From Micromonospora trifolii (lineage in GTDB: Bacteria > Actinomycetota > Actinomycetes > Mycobacteriales > Micromonosporaceae), in assembly GCF_022229005.1 (NCBI RefSeq), contig NZ_JAKKFD010000011.1, positions 124,001 through 188,000 on the forward strand: a stretch of 64,000 nt of DNA. The letters run 5' to 3'. The translations under genes and the position numbers were made by a program. The notes below the pieces were generated by a model that was not told the origin of the DNA, made no database searches, and was given only the letters and a program-made list of their open reading frames with translations. Positions 49,260 to 57,985 of this stretch are shown piece by piece (position 1 is the stretch's first letter; each line of letters begins with the position of its first letter).

Positions 49260-50654
49260 ATGGCCGAGACCGTGACCCCCACGGTGGACGACACCCCGCC
49301 TCCGGCGAGCACTCGCCGGGAGCGGCGCGGCTGGTACATCTACGACTGGGCGAACTCCGCGTTCCAGACCACAGTCATCACTGTGTTCCTGGGCCCGTTC
49401 ATCACCACCGTCGCCGAGTTGGCCGCCGGGTGCGAGTTGGGCGCGGACACCTGCGACGGGTACGTGCACCCGCTGGGCATCCGGGTGGCGGCCGGGTCCT
49501 ACTACCCGTACCTGATCTCGCTGTCGGTGTTCCTCACCGTGTTCGTGCTGCCGGTGATCGGGGCGATCGCCGACCGGTCGACGCACAAGAAGCGGCTGCT
49601 CGGCGCCGCCGCGTTCACCGGGGCCGGCGCGACCATCGCGATGATCTTCGTCACCGGTGACCGCTACCTGCTCGGCGGGGCACTCTTCCTGGTCGCCAAC
49701 ATCTCCTTCGGCGCGGCCGTCGTGGTCTACAACTCGTTCCTCCCGCAGCTCGGCGGCCCGGACGAACGCGACGGCATCTCCAGCCGCGGCTGGGCGCTGG
49801 GCTACCTGGGTGGTGGTCTGCTGCTGGCGTTCAACCTGGTAGCTGTCACCCTGTTCAGCGAGGACGACAACCCGCAGCGCACCCTGGACCTGGCCCGCTG
49901 GTCGATCGTCTCCGCCGGGGTGTGGTGGGCGGTGTTCACCCTCGTGCCGCTGCGCTGGCTGCGGGAACGCCCCAGCGCGGCGGCTGCGCTGGCCCGGCGC
50001 GGAAACGTGCTCACCGACGGGTTCCGGCAGTTGGGCCGCACCCTGCGGGAGATCAAGGCGTACCCGTTGACGCTGTTCTTCCTGCTGGCGTTCCTGGTCT
50101 ACAACGACGGCATCCAGACCGTCATCACCCTGGCCAGCCAGTACGGCACCGAGGAACTGCGGCTGGACCAGAGCACCCTGATCGTCACCATCCTGCTGGT
50201 GCAGTTCCTCGCCTTCGGGGGCGCGTTGAGCCTGGGCGCGCTGGCCAAGCGCATCGGCGCCTGGAAGACAGTGCTGCTCAGCCTGGTCCTCTGGACCGGT
50301 GTGATCATCGGCGCGTTCCGGCTACCGGCCGAGGCGCCGGTGCCCTTCATGGTCCTCGGCGCGGCCATCGGCCTGGTCCTCGGCGGCAGCCAGGCGCTGA
50401 GCCGGTCGCTGTTCAGCCAGCTCATCCCAGCCGGCAAGGAAGGCGAGTACTACGGCTTCTACGAGATCAGCGACAAGGGCACCAGCTGGCTCGGCCCGCT
50501 CGCCTTCGGCCTGGTGTTCCAACTCACCGCCTCGTACCGGGTGGGCCTGGTCTCACTGCTGATCTTCTTCGTGGTCGGGTTCCTGCTCCTCGCCGCCGTG
50601 CCGATCCGCCGTGCCATCGTGGCCGCGGGCAACACCCCACCCCGGGTGCTCTGA
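49260..50654 (+). CDS. MFS transporter, UMF1/Atg22-like
   Basis: A 464-residue transporter with about 12 helices. The UMF1 signature GWYIYDWANSAFQTTVITVF opens helix 1, and YNSFLPQLGGPDERDGIS and LGGSQALSRSLFSQLIPAGKEGEYYGFYEI follow. Yeast Atg22 exports amino acids from the vacuole; bacterial substrates are unknown. ATG 49260 has AAGGA upstream and lies 17 bases after the phosphodiesterase gene, so the pair may be an operon. Confidence 0.92.
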   Translation: MAETVTPTVDDTPPPASTRRERRGWYIYDWANSAFQTTVITVFLGPFITTVAELAAGCELGADTCDGYVHPLGIRVAAGSYYPYLISLSVFLTVFVLPVIGAIADRSTHKKRLLGAAAFTGAGATIAMIFVTGDRYLLGGALFLVANISFGAAVVVYNSFLPQLGGPDERDGISSRGWALGYLGGGLLLAFNLVAVTLFSEDDNPQRTLDLARWSIVSAGVWWAVFTLVPLRWLRERPSAAAALARRGNVLTDGFRQLGRTLREIKAYPLTLFFLLAFLVYNDGIQTVITLASQYGTEELRLDQSTLIVTILLVQFLAFGGALSLGALAKRIGAWKTVLLSLVLWTGVIIGAFRLPAEAPVPFMVLGAAIGLVLGGSQALSRSLFSQLIPAGKEGEYYGFYEISDKGTSWLGPLAFGLVFQLTASYRVGLVSLLIFFVVGFLLLAAVPIRRAIVAAGNTPPRVL

Positions 50655-50710
50655 GCACGGGTCCCGCACCCGACCAATTCGGGCCGATCAATGGGCTAGG
50701 CTGCCCGACC

Positions 50711-51427
50711 GTGACCGACGACGACGCCACCGCCCCGACCTGCCTGGCCCACCCGTTCCCCGGCCAGCCCCACGCCCCGGCCGGGTGCGCGGCCGCGCGC
50801 GGGCTCGACGGGCGTCCGGTGCACGCGGCGGCGTTGAAGTTCTTCTGGGGGCCGATGGACTGCGGCAAGTCCACGATGGCGTTGCAGATGAACTACAACC
50901 ACGCCCGGCAGGGCCGGCGCGGGCTGGTCACCACCCGCATCGACAGGTCGCTGGGACCGCAGGTCACCACCCGCATCGGCCTGGCCCACGAGGCCATCGA
51001 GGTCACCGACGACCTGGACCTGCGGGCCCTGGTGCGCGGCCGGTGGGCCGACGGGGTACGCGTCGACTACCTGATCTGCGACGAGGCGTGCTTCTACACA
51101 GTCGAGCACGTCGAGCAGATGGCCGAGCTGGTCGACAGCTACGACGTCGACGTGTTCGCGTTCGGCCTGGCCACCGACTTCCGGTCGCGGCTGTTCCCCG
51201 CCGCGCAACGCCTGTTCGAGCTGGCCGACGAGGTGGCCCGCATCCAGGTCGAGGTGCTCTGCTGGTGCGGCCGCGAAGGGTTGCTCAACGCCCGGGTGGT
51301 CGACGGGCGGGTCGTCCGTGAGGGCGCCCAGGTCGTCATCGGCGACACCGTCGACACCGCCGAGGTCCGCTACCAGGTGCTCTGCCGCCGGCACTACCGC
51401 AGCGGCGACCTCGGCCCCCGCGACTGA
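50711..51427 (+). CDS. tdk: Thymidine kinase
   Basis: A 238-residue TK1-type kinase that phosphorylates thymidine for salvage. The P-loop is FFWGPMDCGKSTMAL, the DNA-mimicking metal loop YLICDEACFY, the lasso FAFGLATDF, and the zinc site consists of CWCG and CRRH near the C-terminus. The N-terminus has an extra 40 residues (THP/Ala-rich) before the P-loop. GTG 50711 follows TAGGCT by 9 bases, again a leaderless-type start. Confidence 0.94.
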   Translation: MTDDDATAPTCLAHPFPGQPHAPAGCAAARGLDGRPVHAAALKFFWGPMDCGKSTMALQMNYNHARQGRRGLVTTRIDRSLGPQVTTRIGLAHEAIEVTDDLDLRALVRGRWADGVRVDYLICDEACFYTVEHVEQMAELVDSYDVDVFAFGLATDFRSRLFPAAQRLFELADEVARIQVEVLCWCGREGLLNARVVDGRVVREGAQVVIGDTVDTAEVRYQVLCRRHYRSGDLGPRD

Positions 51428-51500
51428 GGCGCCCACCCGTACACGGCGACCGCCGTCGACGTGGTGGTGACCAGTTGCAGGCCCGCCCACGCCCGGCCGG

Positions 51501-52703
51501 TCAGGACGCCTGGCGGGCGTGGGCCCGTACCCGGAACCGGTCGGTCAGGATCACGGCGACCGTCACCGCCAACGCCACCGCCGCGCACACCGCGACGGGC
51601 GCCCCCAGCACCACACCGACCGGCATCAGCGCCAGCAGGACCACCACCGCCGTGACCCGGCTGGTCGGCAGGGTCCGCCACAGCAGCGCCTTGTAGGCGG
51701 CGTGCCCGGCCAGGAACAGCGCGGGACCACCGAGGGTGAGCAGCACGTCGACAGCGGTGGCCGGTGCGCCGGGCTCCCGCAGCAACCGCTCGTCGGCCGC
51801 CGACGTGACGACGACACCGGCGACGATCACCGGGTGCAGGAAGTTGAACGCGACCCGGCTCAACGCGCCGGTACGCTCCCCGGCGTTGGCGATGACCTCC
51901 GTGGCGGCCGGGGCCGAACGGGCGAAATAGACCCACCACAGCGCCACCGAACCGCCGAACGCCAGCACGAATGCACCGGACGTCACCAGGTCCACGTGCG
52001 ACGTGAGGGTGCTGCCGGTGACCAGGATCGACTCCCCCAGCGCGATCAGGACGAACGCCGCGCACCGCTCGGCCAGGTGCCCACCCTCCACCATCCACCG
52101 CTCAGGTCGGCTACGTCCCCGTCGCGGCAGCGGATAGCCGATCGAGAGGCCGACCACCTCGATCACGATCACCGCCGCCCACACCGCGTCCCGGGCGGCC
52201 CCGCCGACCAGGCCACCCAGGACCACGAGCACCGACGTCCCGGCGATCCACGGCAGCGACTGCTGAAATCCGGCCACCAACCACGGACTGCCCTGCACCG
52301 CCCACAACGCGAACATGGTGCGGCCCACCTGCACGATCACGTAGACCAGCGCGAAGAGCAGGCCGGTCGACCCGAACGCCTCCGGGATCGCCGCCGACAA
52401 CAACAGGCTGCCCAGCCCCACCCCGATCAACATCGTCCGCACCGGCCCCTGATCCGGTTGCAGCCAGTTGGTCAGCCAGGTGGTGTAGACCCAGACCAGC
52501 CACACCAACGCCAGCAACAGGCCGGTACGCGCCGCGCCGCGCCAGTCCAGGTGCGCGATCAGGTAGTGCGACAACTGGGTGATGGTGAAGATGAAGACCA
52601 GGTCGAAGAAGAGTTCCGTCGAGGTGGTCGGCTGCACCCCCTCGCGTGGTCGCAGAAGCTGTGGGCGTATCGGGGCGGCGACCGGGGGCCTAGAAGGGGT
52701 CAC
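51501..52703 (-). CDS. Low-temperature-requirement A (LtrA) family membrane protein
   Basis: A 400-residue protein with 10-12 hydrophobic helices. It carries the LtrA N-terminal signature STELFFDLVFIFTITQLSHYL and the mid-protein ERCAAFVLIALGESILVTG. Function is unknown, with a name derived from a Listeria cold phenotype. GTG 52703 lies inside the end of the upstream gene (14-base overlap), suggesting translational coupling. The 73-base gap to tdk holds no feature. Confidence 0.9.
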   Translation of the reverse strand: MTPSRPPVAAPIRPQLLRPREGVQPTTSTELFFDLVFIFTITQLSHYLIAHLDWRGAARTGLLLALVWLVWVYTTWLTNWLQPDQGPVRTMLIGVGLGSLLLSAAIPEAFGSTGLLFALVYVIVQVGRTMFALWAVQGSPWLVAGFQQSLPWIAGTSVLVVLGGLVGGAARDAVWAAVIVIEVVGLSIGYPLPRRGRSRPERWMVEGGHLAERCAAFVLIALGESILVTGSTLTSHVDLVTSGAFVLAFGGSVALWWVYFARSAPAATEVIANAGERTGALSRVAFNFLHPVIVAGVVVTSAADERLLREPGAPATAVDVLLTLGGPALFLAGHAAYKALLWRTLPTSRVTAVVVLLALMPVGVVLGAPVAVCAAVALAVTVAVILTDRFRVRAHARQAS

Positions 52704-53100
52704 CGCACACCCGCCAGTTCCCGTCCTCACGGACCACCGGCAGGCGACGTTCCTCGCTGAGCCCGCCGTCGCGGGTCACCTTCACCGTCACAGTGCCGTG
52801 CGGTCGTCCGCTGCGGGTGGCGACCGACACGTCGGTGATCTCGTAGTCGGTGACCATCGGTGGTGTCCGCACCCAACTGGTGAAGCCGATCGCGCTCCAC
52901 CGGCTGCGCGCGTCCTCGCAGAGCCGCTCGTACGCCCGGTTGCTGTCGCCGAGGGCCACCTCGTTGAGGAAACCGTCGGCGGTCTCCCGGATCGGGCCGG
53001 CGGCCTGCCGGACGGTCTGGAGGTTCCAGGCGCCCAACCCGGCCACCCCCACGCAGCACAGCGCCACACCGAACCCGGCGAACGCCAACCCGGTGCGCAT
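52690..53100 (-). CDS. Membrane-anchored protein of unknown function
   Basis: A 136-residue protein: one N-terminal helix (GLAFAGFGVALCCVGVAGL), then an extracytoplasmic domain (NEVALGDSNRAYERLCEDAR, GTVTVKVTRDGG, ending NWRVCGDPF) that resembles DUF4878/SnoaL-like NTF2 folds by its alternation of helix and strand. The two cysteines could pair. ATG 53100 is used; GTG 53148 in frame would add 16 basic residues. It is coupled to the LtrA gene. Confidence 0.75.
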   Translation of the reverse strand: MRTGLAFAGFGVALCCVGVAGLGAWNLQTVRQAAGPIRETADGFLNEVALGDSNRAYERLCEDARSRWSAIGFTSWVRTPPMVTDYEITDVSVATRSGRPHGTVTVKVTRDGGLSEERRLPVVREDGNWRVCGDPF

Positions 53101-53294
53101 CGGGCGGTGACGCCGGGCCGGTCGGCTCCACGACTGGCCCGCACCCACGACTACCGACCGTAGAGAACACGCTCGCACCGACGGGCGACAAGCCGGAAAC
53201 TGGGTGCGCCCGATGGGCGGGTGTGCCCTGTTCGCGGCGGCCCCGCATCGTCTACCGTCGGCGCACACCCCCGAGCAGTGCCAGGAGCCGATCG

Positions 53295-54998
53295 ATGAGC
53301 CGCTTCGTGCAGCCGGTACCACTCCCCGTCGACCCGTACGCCGGCGATGGCCTGCTGCGGTCCTGGCTGGAGCGTCACCTCGGCCCGGGCGGGCACGCCG
53401 CCGCGAAGGGCCGTCTCGCGGACCTGGCCGCCGACGTCACCGGCCCGCTGCGCGCCGCGCACGCCGACGCGGAGGCGCACCCGCCGACGCTGGTCCGCTA
53501 CGACCCGTGGGGTGCCCGGATCGACCGCATCGACACCTCCGCCGGCTGGCAGGCGCAACGCGCGGCAGCCGCCCGACACGCCGTGGTCGCGCTGCCCTAC
53601 CTGCCGGACGCCCGGGGCACCTGGGGCGCCGCCGCGCGGGTCGTGCAACACGCCCTGCTGCACCTGTACGGGCCGGAGTCGGCGACGTTCTCCTGCCCGG
53701 TGGCGATGGCCGACGGGGCGGCGGCGCTGCTCAGCATGCCCGACGTCGACGCCACTGTCCGCGACGCGTGGCTGCCCCGGCTGGTCTCCACGGACCCGGC
53801 CACGGCGATCACCAGCGGGCAGTGGATGACCGAGTCGCAGGGCGGCTCCGATCTGGGCCGCTCCAGCACCCTCGGCCGACCCGCGGCGGACGGTTCGTGG
53901 CGGCTGACCGGGGAGAAGTGGTTCTGCTCCGCCGCCGACGCGGCGATGGCGGTGGCGCTGGCCCGACCGGAGGGCGCCGGGCGGGGCAGCCGGGTGCTCG
54001 CCCCGTTCCTCGTTCCCCGGTACGCGGTCGACTCACCGTTGGCCGACGGCGCGGCGCCGGGCGCACCCGCACCGGGTGTCACGGTGCACCGGCTCAAGGA
54101 CAAGCTCGGCACCCGGGCGCTGCCCACCGCCGAGATCGGCCTGCGCGACGCGTACGCCCTCCCGCTGGGTGACCCGGCGGTGCCCGGTCTGGTCCGGGCG
54201 ATGACCCTGGTGGTGGTGACCCGGGTGCACAACGCCGCGGCGGCGGCCGGCGGGATGCGACGGGGTCTCGCCTACGCCCGCGCGTACGCCGAGGTGCGGC
54301 ACGTCGCCGGTGGCCCGCTGGTGTCCTCGCCCCTGCACCGGGCCACCCTGGGCACCCTCGCTGTCGACGCGGCGGGCGCATTCGCCCTCGCCGGGCACGC
54401 TTTCGCCCTGCTCGGGCGGGTCGAGGTCGGCGCCGACCCGGAGGCCGCGGCGGAGTTGCGCATCGTGGCGCCGTTGGCGAAGTTGGCCACCGGACGGCTC
54501 GCCGTCAGCTCCGCCAGCGAGTACGTGGAGAGCCTCGGCGGGGCCGGCTACGTGGAGGACACCGGCGTGCCCCGGCTGCTGCGCGACGCCCAGGTGCTGC
54601 CCATCTGGGAGGGCACCACCAATGTGCTGGCCCTGGACGTGCTGCGCGCGTTGACCCGGGAGGACGCCGGGGCGCCCCTGCTGAGCCGGCTGGCCGCCGC
54701 CGTCGACCTGGCGCGGCCGCTGTCGCCGGTGCTGGCCGACACCCTGGCCGCCGTCGCCGCGCAGGTGGCGGAGACCATCACCGCGGTGACCATCGACCCG
54801 GAGGCGTCGGCGGTGCTCGCTGGCGCCCGCGGTCTGGCGTTGCGCCTGGCGTACGCGCTGACCACCGCGTTGCTCGTCGAGCACGCCGCGTGGGGCGACG
54901 AGCAGGCGGAGTTGGCCGCCCGGCTGTGGGCGCGCCGCTGGCTGCGGCACGAGGAGATCGCCGAGGACGCCCACCACCACCTCGACCTGCTCTGCTGA
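53295..54998 (+). CDS. Acyl-CoA dehydrogenase, AidB-like
   Basis: A 567-residue flavoprotein, longer than a standard acyl-CoA dehydrogenase and close to AidB. Motifs: SGQWMTESQGGSDLG (FAD contact), LTGEKWFCSAADAAM, HRLKDKLGTRALPTAEI and the C-terminal VLPIWEGTTNVLALDV. AidB of E. coli associates with DNA and alkylation damage, but many actinomycete homologues act on CoA esters. ATG 53295 has CAGGAG upstream. It is divergent from the LtrA operon. Confidence 0.92.
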   Translation: MSRFVQPVPLPVDPYAGDGLLRSWLERHLGPGGHAAAKGRLADLAADVTGPLRAAHADAEAHPPTLVRYDPWGARIDRIDTSAGWQAQRAAAARHAVVALPYLPDARGTWGAAARVVQHALLHLYGPESATFSCPVAMADGAAALLSMPDVDATVRDAWLPRLVSTDPATAITSGQWMTESQGGSDLGRSSTLGRPAADGSWRLTGEKWFCSAADAAMAVALARPEGAGRGSRVLAPFLVPRYAVDSPLADGAAPGAPAPGVTVHRLKDKLGTRALPTAEIGLRDAYALPLGDPAVPGLVRAMTLVVVTRVHNAAAAAGGMRRGLAYARAYAEVRHVAGGPLVSSPLHRATLGTLAVDAAGAFALAGHAFALLGRVEVGADPEAAAELRIVAPLAKLATGRLAVSSASEYVESLGGAGYVEDTGVPRLLRDAQVLPIWEGTTNVLALDVLRALTREDAGAPLLSRLAAAVDLARPLSPVLADTLAAVAAQVAETITAVTIDPEASAVLAGARGLALRLAYALTTALLVEHAAWGDEQAELAARLWARRWLRHEEIAEDAHHHLDLLC

Positions 54999-55029
54999 CC
55001 GGCCGGCGCGAACGGACGGGTGGGCGCGC

Positions 55030-56202
55030 GTGTCGGTGCTGATCGAGCTGGGTGACGACCGGGGCGCGCCCCTGGAGGAGCGCAGGCCACCACCGCAGGT
55101 GTCCCGCCGGTGGCGGGTGGCGGCGCTGGTGGCGGCCTGTGTCCTGCTCGGCGGCGCCGCGCCGGCCGCGGGCCTGACGCCTCAGGTGGGGCCGGCGGTG
55201 CCCGCCCGGGCGACAGTGCTCGGCGCGGGGCCGCTGCTGCTGGTCGTCGACCCCGACCGGAACCCGCCGACGTTGAGCGCCTACGACTCGGCTGCGCCGA
55301 ACGGCCCGCCGCGGTGGCGGGTGACAGTGCCGCCCGCCGCCGGATGGTCCGCCGAGGTCGCTGGTGACCTGTTGCTGCTGGTCGAGCGCGACCAGGCGCT
55401 CGGGGCGCGGGTGACCACGGCGCGGTCGTTGCGTACCGGCCAGCCGGTGTGGCGGCGACCCGAGCGGGTGTACGCGGCCGGGAACGAGGCGGTCGCCGTG
55501 AGCGAGGTGCGCAGCGCCGCCGAACCGGGACGGCGGGTCGAGGGCACTGTGCACGGCGTCGACCCGACCACCGGCGCAAACCGTTGGTCGGTCCCGCTGC
55601 CCTCCACGGCGGTGCTGCGGGCGCTGCCCGGCCTGCCCGGGCGGGTGCTGCTGGTGCAGGACGACGGGCTGGTCCGGCTGCTCGACGCCCGCGACGGCAC
55701 CGAACGCGGGCGGGGACAGCTTCCGCCGGCCGACTACGGCCCGGACAATCCCCAGGTCGTCGACGCGCATCTGGTGCTGCGCCACCCGAACGGCGGCGCG
55801 GTGGCGTTGACCGGCTACGACCTACCCGGCCTGGCACAGCGCTGGCGGGCGCCGGCGCAGCCGGGTGAGTTGACGCTGCGGCCCTGCCAGGGCCTGATCT
55901 GCGGTCAGGACGAGCAGGGACGCTGGGCCATCGACGCGGGCACCGGGGCGCGGGTGTGGACGTGGCCGGCCGGGGCACGCTGGCGCACAGTGGGGGGCCC
56001 ACGGGTCGCCACGGAACCGTTGGTGGTGCTGGGAATGGCGGCGGACGGCAGGCGTTCCCTGGTCGCCACGCTGGGACGCGACGGTCGTCGGGTGTCCGCG
56101 GTGCTCCCGGCGGGTGTGACCGACTGCCGACGGGTCGGCGCCGGGCTGATCTGCCGCGACGGCACGGCCCGTAGAACGTTCTGGCCCCTCGACACCCCCT
56201 GA
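55030..56202 (+). CDS. PQQ-like beta-propeller membrane protein
   Basis: A 390-residue protein: about 27 cytosolic residues, one helix (WRVAALVAACVLLGGAAPAAG, about 28-48), then an extracytoplasmic domain with propeller-like blade motifs (GARVTTARSLRTGQPVWRRP, GVDPTTGANRWSVPLP, AIDAGTGARVWTWPAG) typical of PQQ-binding-like repeats. These folds act as scaffolds or sensors; no cofactor site is obvious. GTG 55030 lies 31 bases after the dehydrogenase gene and has a GGGTGGG ahead. Confidence 0.82.
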   Translation: MSVLIELGDDRGAPLEERRPPPQVSRRWRVAALVAACVLLGGAAPAAGLTPQVGPAVPARATVLGAGPLLLVVDPDRNPPTLSAYDSAAPNGPPRWRVTVPPAAGWSAEVAGDLLLLVERDQALGARVTTARSLRTGQPVWRRPERVYAAGNEAVAVSEVRSAAEPGRRVEGTVHGVDPTTGANRWSVPLPSTAVLRALPGLPGRVLLVQDDGLVRLLDARDGTERGRGQLPPADYGPDNPQVVDAHLVLRHPNGGAVALTGYDLPGLAQRWRAPAQPGELTLRPCQGLICGQDEQGRWAIDAGTGARVWTWPAGARWRTVGGPRVATEPLVVLGMAADGRRSLVATLGRDGRRVSAVLPAGVTDCRRVGAGLICRDGTARRTFWPLDTP

Positions 56203-56210
56203 CCCCCGGG

Positions 56211-57056
56211 TCAGCGCAGGGGGCGTCGGGCAACGGCGGCGCGCATCGTCGCCGGGTCGCCGGCCGGAACGAACTCCAGCCACCAGGTGGCGCCGGCGGC
56301 GGCCAGCTCAGCGAGGTAGGCCCGTTCGGTGCGCTCGTCGGACCGACGCCGCCGGCCGCCGATCGCCACGTCGAACGGCTGACCGTCGGCGCGCGTCGAT
56401 GGCAGGGCGGTCGCCAGGTCGTGTACCTCGTCGGGGGTGAAGTCGGACCACCCGTCGGTGTCGGTGAGCTTGTACGGCACGATGCCGTCGGCGCGGGCGG
56501 CCCGACGGCGCACCGCTCCGGCCTGGGTGCTCCCGCCGACCCAGACCGGCACCCGCGGGGACTGCACCGGCGCGGGCCGCAGCGACACCCCGTCGGCGCG
56601 GTAGTGGGTGCCCCGGTGGCTGACCCGTCCACCGCTGAGCAGCCCGGTCAGCAGGTCGAGACCCTCGTCGAGCATCGCGGCCCGCACGGACACCTCGGTC
56701 TGCTCGCCGAAGGCGACCAGACCCCGGTCGCCCGGGTCGCCGACACCGACCGCCACGGTGGCCCGGCCCGCGCTGAGGTGGTCGAGGGTGAGGACCTCCC
56801 GCGCCAACTTCGCCGGGCGACGCCGGGGCAGCGCGGTGACAGTGGTGCCGAGTCGCACTCGCTCGGTGCGCCCGGCGATCGCGGCGAGGACCAGCCACGG
56901 GTCGTAGGTGAACGGCTCGTCGCCGGAATAGTGGATCAGATAGTCCTCCAGGAACACGCCGTCCCAGTCGGCGCGCTCGGCCAGTTCACCCAGCTCGACC
57001 AGGGTGGACACCGCGACCGAGGCCCCGCCGCAGGAAATCTCCAGACCGTGTCTCAT
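56211..57056 (-). CDS. LLM-class F420-dependent oxidoreductase
   Basis: A 281-residue luciferase-like monooxygenase-fold protein. Marks are ELAERADWDGVFLEDYL, LGTTVTALPRRRPAKLAREV then LTLDHLSAGRATVAVGVG, and VPVWVGGSTQAGAVRRRAARADG. The LDHLSAGR motif is typical of F420- or FMN-using members in actinomycetes. The substrate is unknown. ATG 57056 lies 7 bases after TACGGT, a leaderless-type start. Divergent from the VOC gene. Confidence 0.9.
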   Translation of the reverse strand: MRHGLEISCGGASVAVSTLVELGELAERADWDGVFLEDYLIHYSGDEPFTYDPWLVLAAIAGRTERVRLGTTVTALPRRRPAKLAREVLTLDHLSAGRATVAVGVGDPGDRGLVAFGEQTEVSVRAAMLDEGLDLLTGLLSGGRVSHRGTHYRADGVSLRPAPVQSPRVPVWVGGSTQAGAVRRRAARADGIVPYKLTDTDGWSDFTPDEVHDLATALPSTRADGQPFDVAIGGRRRRSDERTERAYLAELAAAGATWWLEFVPAGDPATMRAAVARRPLR

Positions 57057-57144
57057 CCGTCGACCGTAGGGCGGGGGCCCGACACTCGGACGCGGCGAGC
57101 GTCGGGTGGCCGGAGTTGTCGGGCCTCGGCGGCATACTGCCGAC

Positions 57145-57516
57145 GTGACAGCTTCTGCCGACCTCGCGATGGTCAACCTCGACAGTTCCGATCCCGCCGG
57201 CCACGCCGCGTTCTACCACGAGGCGCTGGGCTGGGAGGTCACCCACAGCCAACCGGAGTACGCGATGATCAGCTCCGGTGGCGTCTCCATCGGCTTCGGG
57301 CTGGTCGAGGGCTACCGACCGCCCTCCTGGCCGGACCAGACCGGCGACAAGCGCTACCACCTGGATCTCTACGTCGACGACCTGGCGGCGGCGGAGGAGA
57401 AGTTCGTCGCCGCGGGCGCGTCGAAGCCGGCCTTCCAACCCGGTGGTGAGCGGTGGGTGGTGCTTCTCGACCCGATCGGGCAGCCGTTCTGCATCTGCCC
57501 CCGCCCACAGAGCTGA
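57145..57516 (+). CDS. VOC (glyoxalase/dioxygenase-fold) family protein
   Basis: A 123-residue protein with paired beta-alpha-beta-beta-beta modules: MVNLDSSDPAGHAAFYHEAL, then GWEV, and YHLDLYVDDLAAAEEKFVAAGAS, ending in VVLLDPIGQPFCIC. The possible metal ligands (His in YHLDLYVDD and the residues near DPIGQPF) are only partly conserved, so it may be a non-catalytic binding protein. GTG 57145 follows CATACT by 6 bases, matching the promoter of the GDPD gene. Confidence 0.87.
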   Translation: MTASADLAMVNLDSSDPAGHAAFYHEALGWEVTHSQPEYAMISSGGVSIGFGLVEGYRPPSWPDQTGDKRYHLDLYVDDLAAAEEKFVAAGASKPAFQPGGERWVVLLDPIGQPFCICPRPQS

Positions 57517-57548
57517 GACGGCCCGGCGCAACGACACAAGGAGTCAGC

Positions 57549-57956
57549 ATGGCCATCACTCTTGTCAATCCGGACGGGTTACCGAAGCCGGACGTCTACC
57601 GTCAGTTGTCGATCGCAACCGGGTCCAAGATGGTCTTCCTCGCCGGTCAGGTGGCCCGCGACGCCGAAGGGCGCAAGGTCGGCGAGGGAGACTTCGCCGC
57701 CCAGGTCGAGCAGTGCTATCTCAACATCGGCACCGCCCTGGCCGAGATCGGTGGGTCCTTCGGCGACGTGGCGAAACTGACCATCTACGTCGTCGACTGG
57801 TCGCCCGACAAGATGCCACTGTTGGGCGAAGGCGTCGCTCGGGCGGGTGCGAAGCTGGGCGTTGACCTGGTCAAGCCCATCACACTGCTGGGTGTCAGTG
57901 CTCTGGGCGAGCCTGACCTCCTCGTCGAGGTCGAAGCCACTGCGGTCCTCGACTGA
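57549..57956 (+). CDS. RidA family protein lacking the catalytic arginine
   Basis: A 135-residue YjgF/YER057c/UK114-fold protein: IATGSKMVFLAGQVARDAEG, QVEQCYLNIGTALAEIGGSF and KLTIYVVDWSP. In true RidA deaminases an arginine precedes the TVGVxxL strand; here that position reads KPITLLGVSAL, without arginine. It therefore probably does not hydrolyse enamines and belongs to another Rid subgroup. ATG 57549 has AAGGAG at ideal spacing, 32 bases after the VOC gene, so the two are likely co-transcribed. Confidence 0.88.
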   Translation: MAITLVNPDGLPKPDVYRQLSIATGSKMVFLAGQVARDAEGRKVGEGDFAAQVEQCYLNIGTALAEIGGSFGDVAKLTIYVVDWSPDKMPLLGEGVARAGAKLGVDLVKPITLLGVSALGEPDLLVEVEATAVLD

Positions 57957-57985
57957 TCGACAACCCGACGTCGGGCAGGTGGCAC

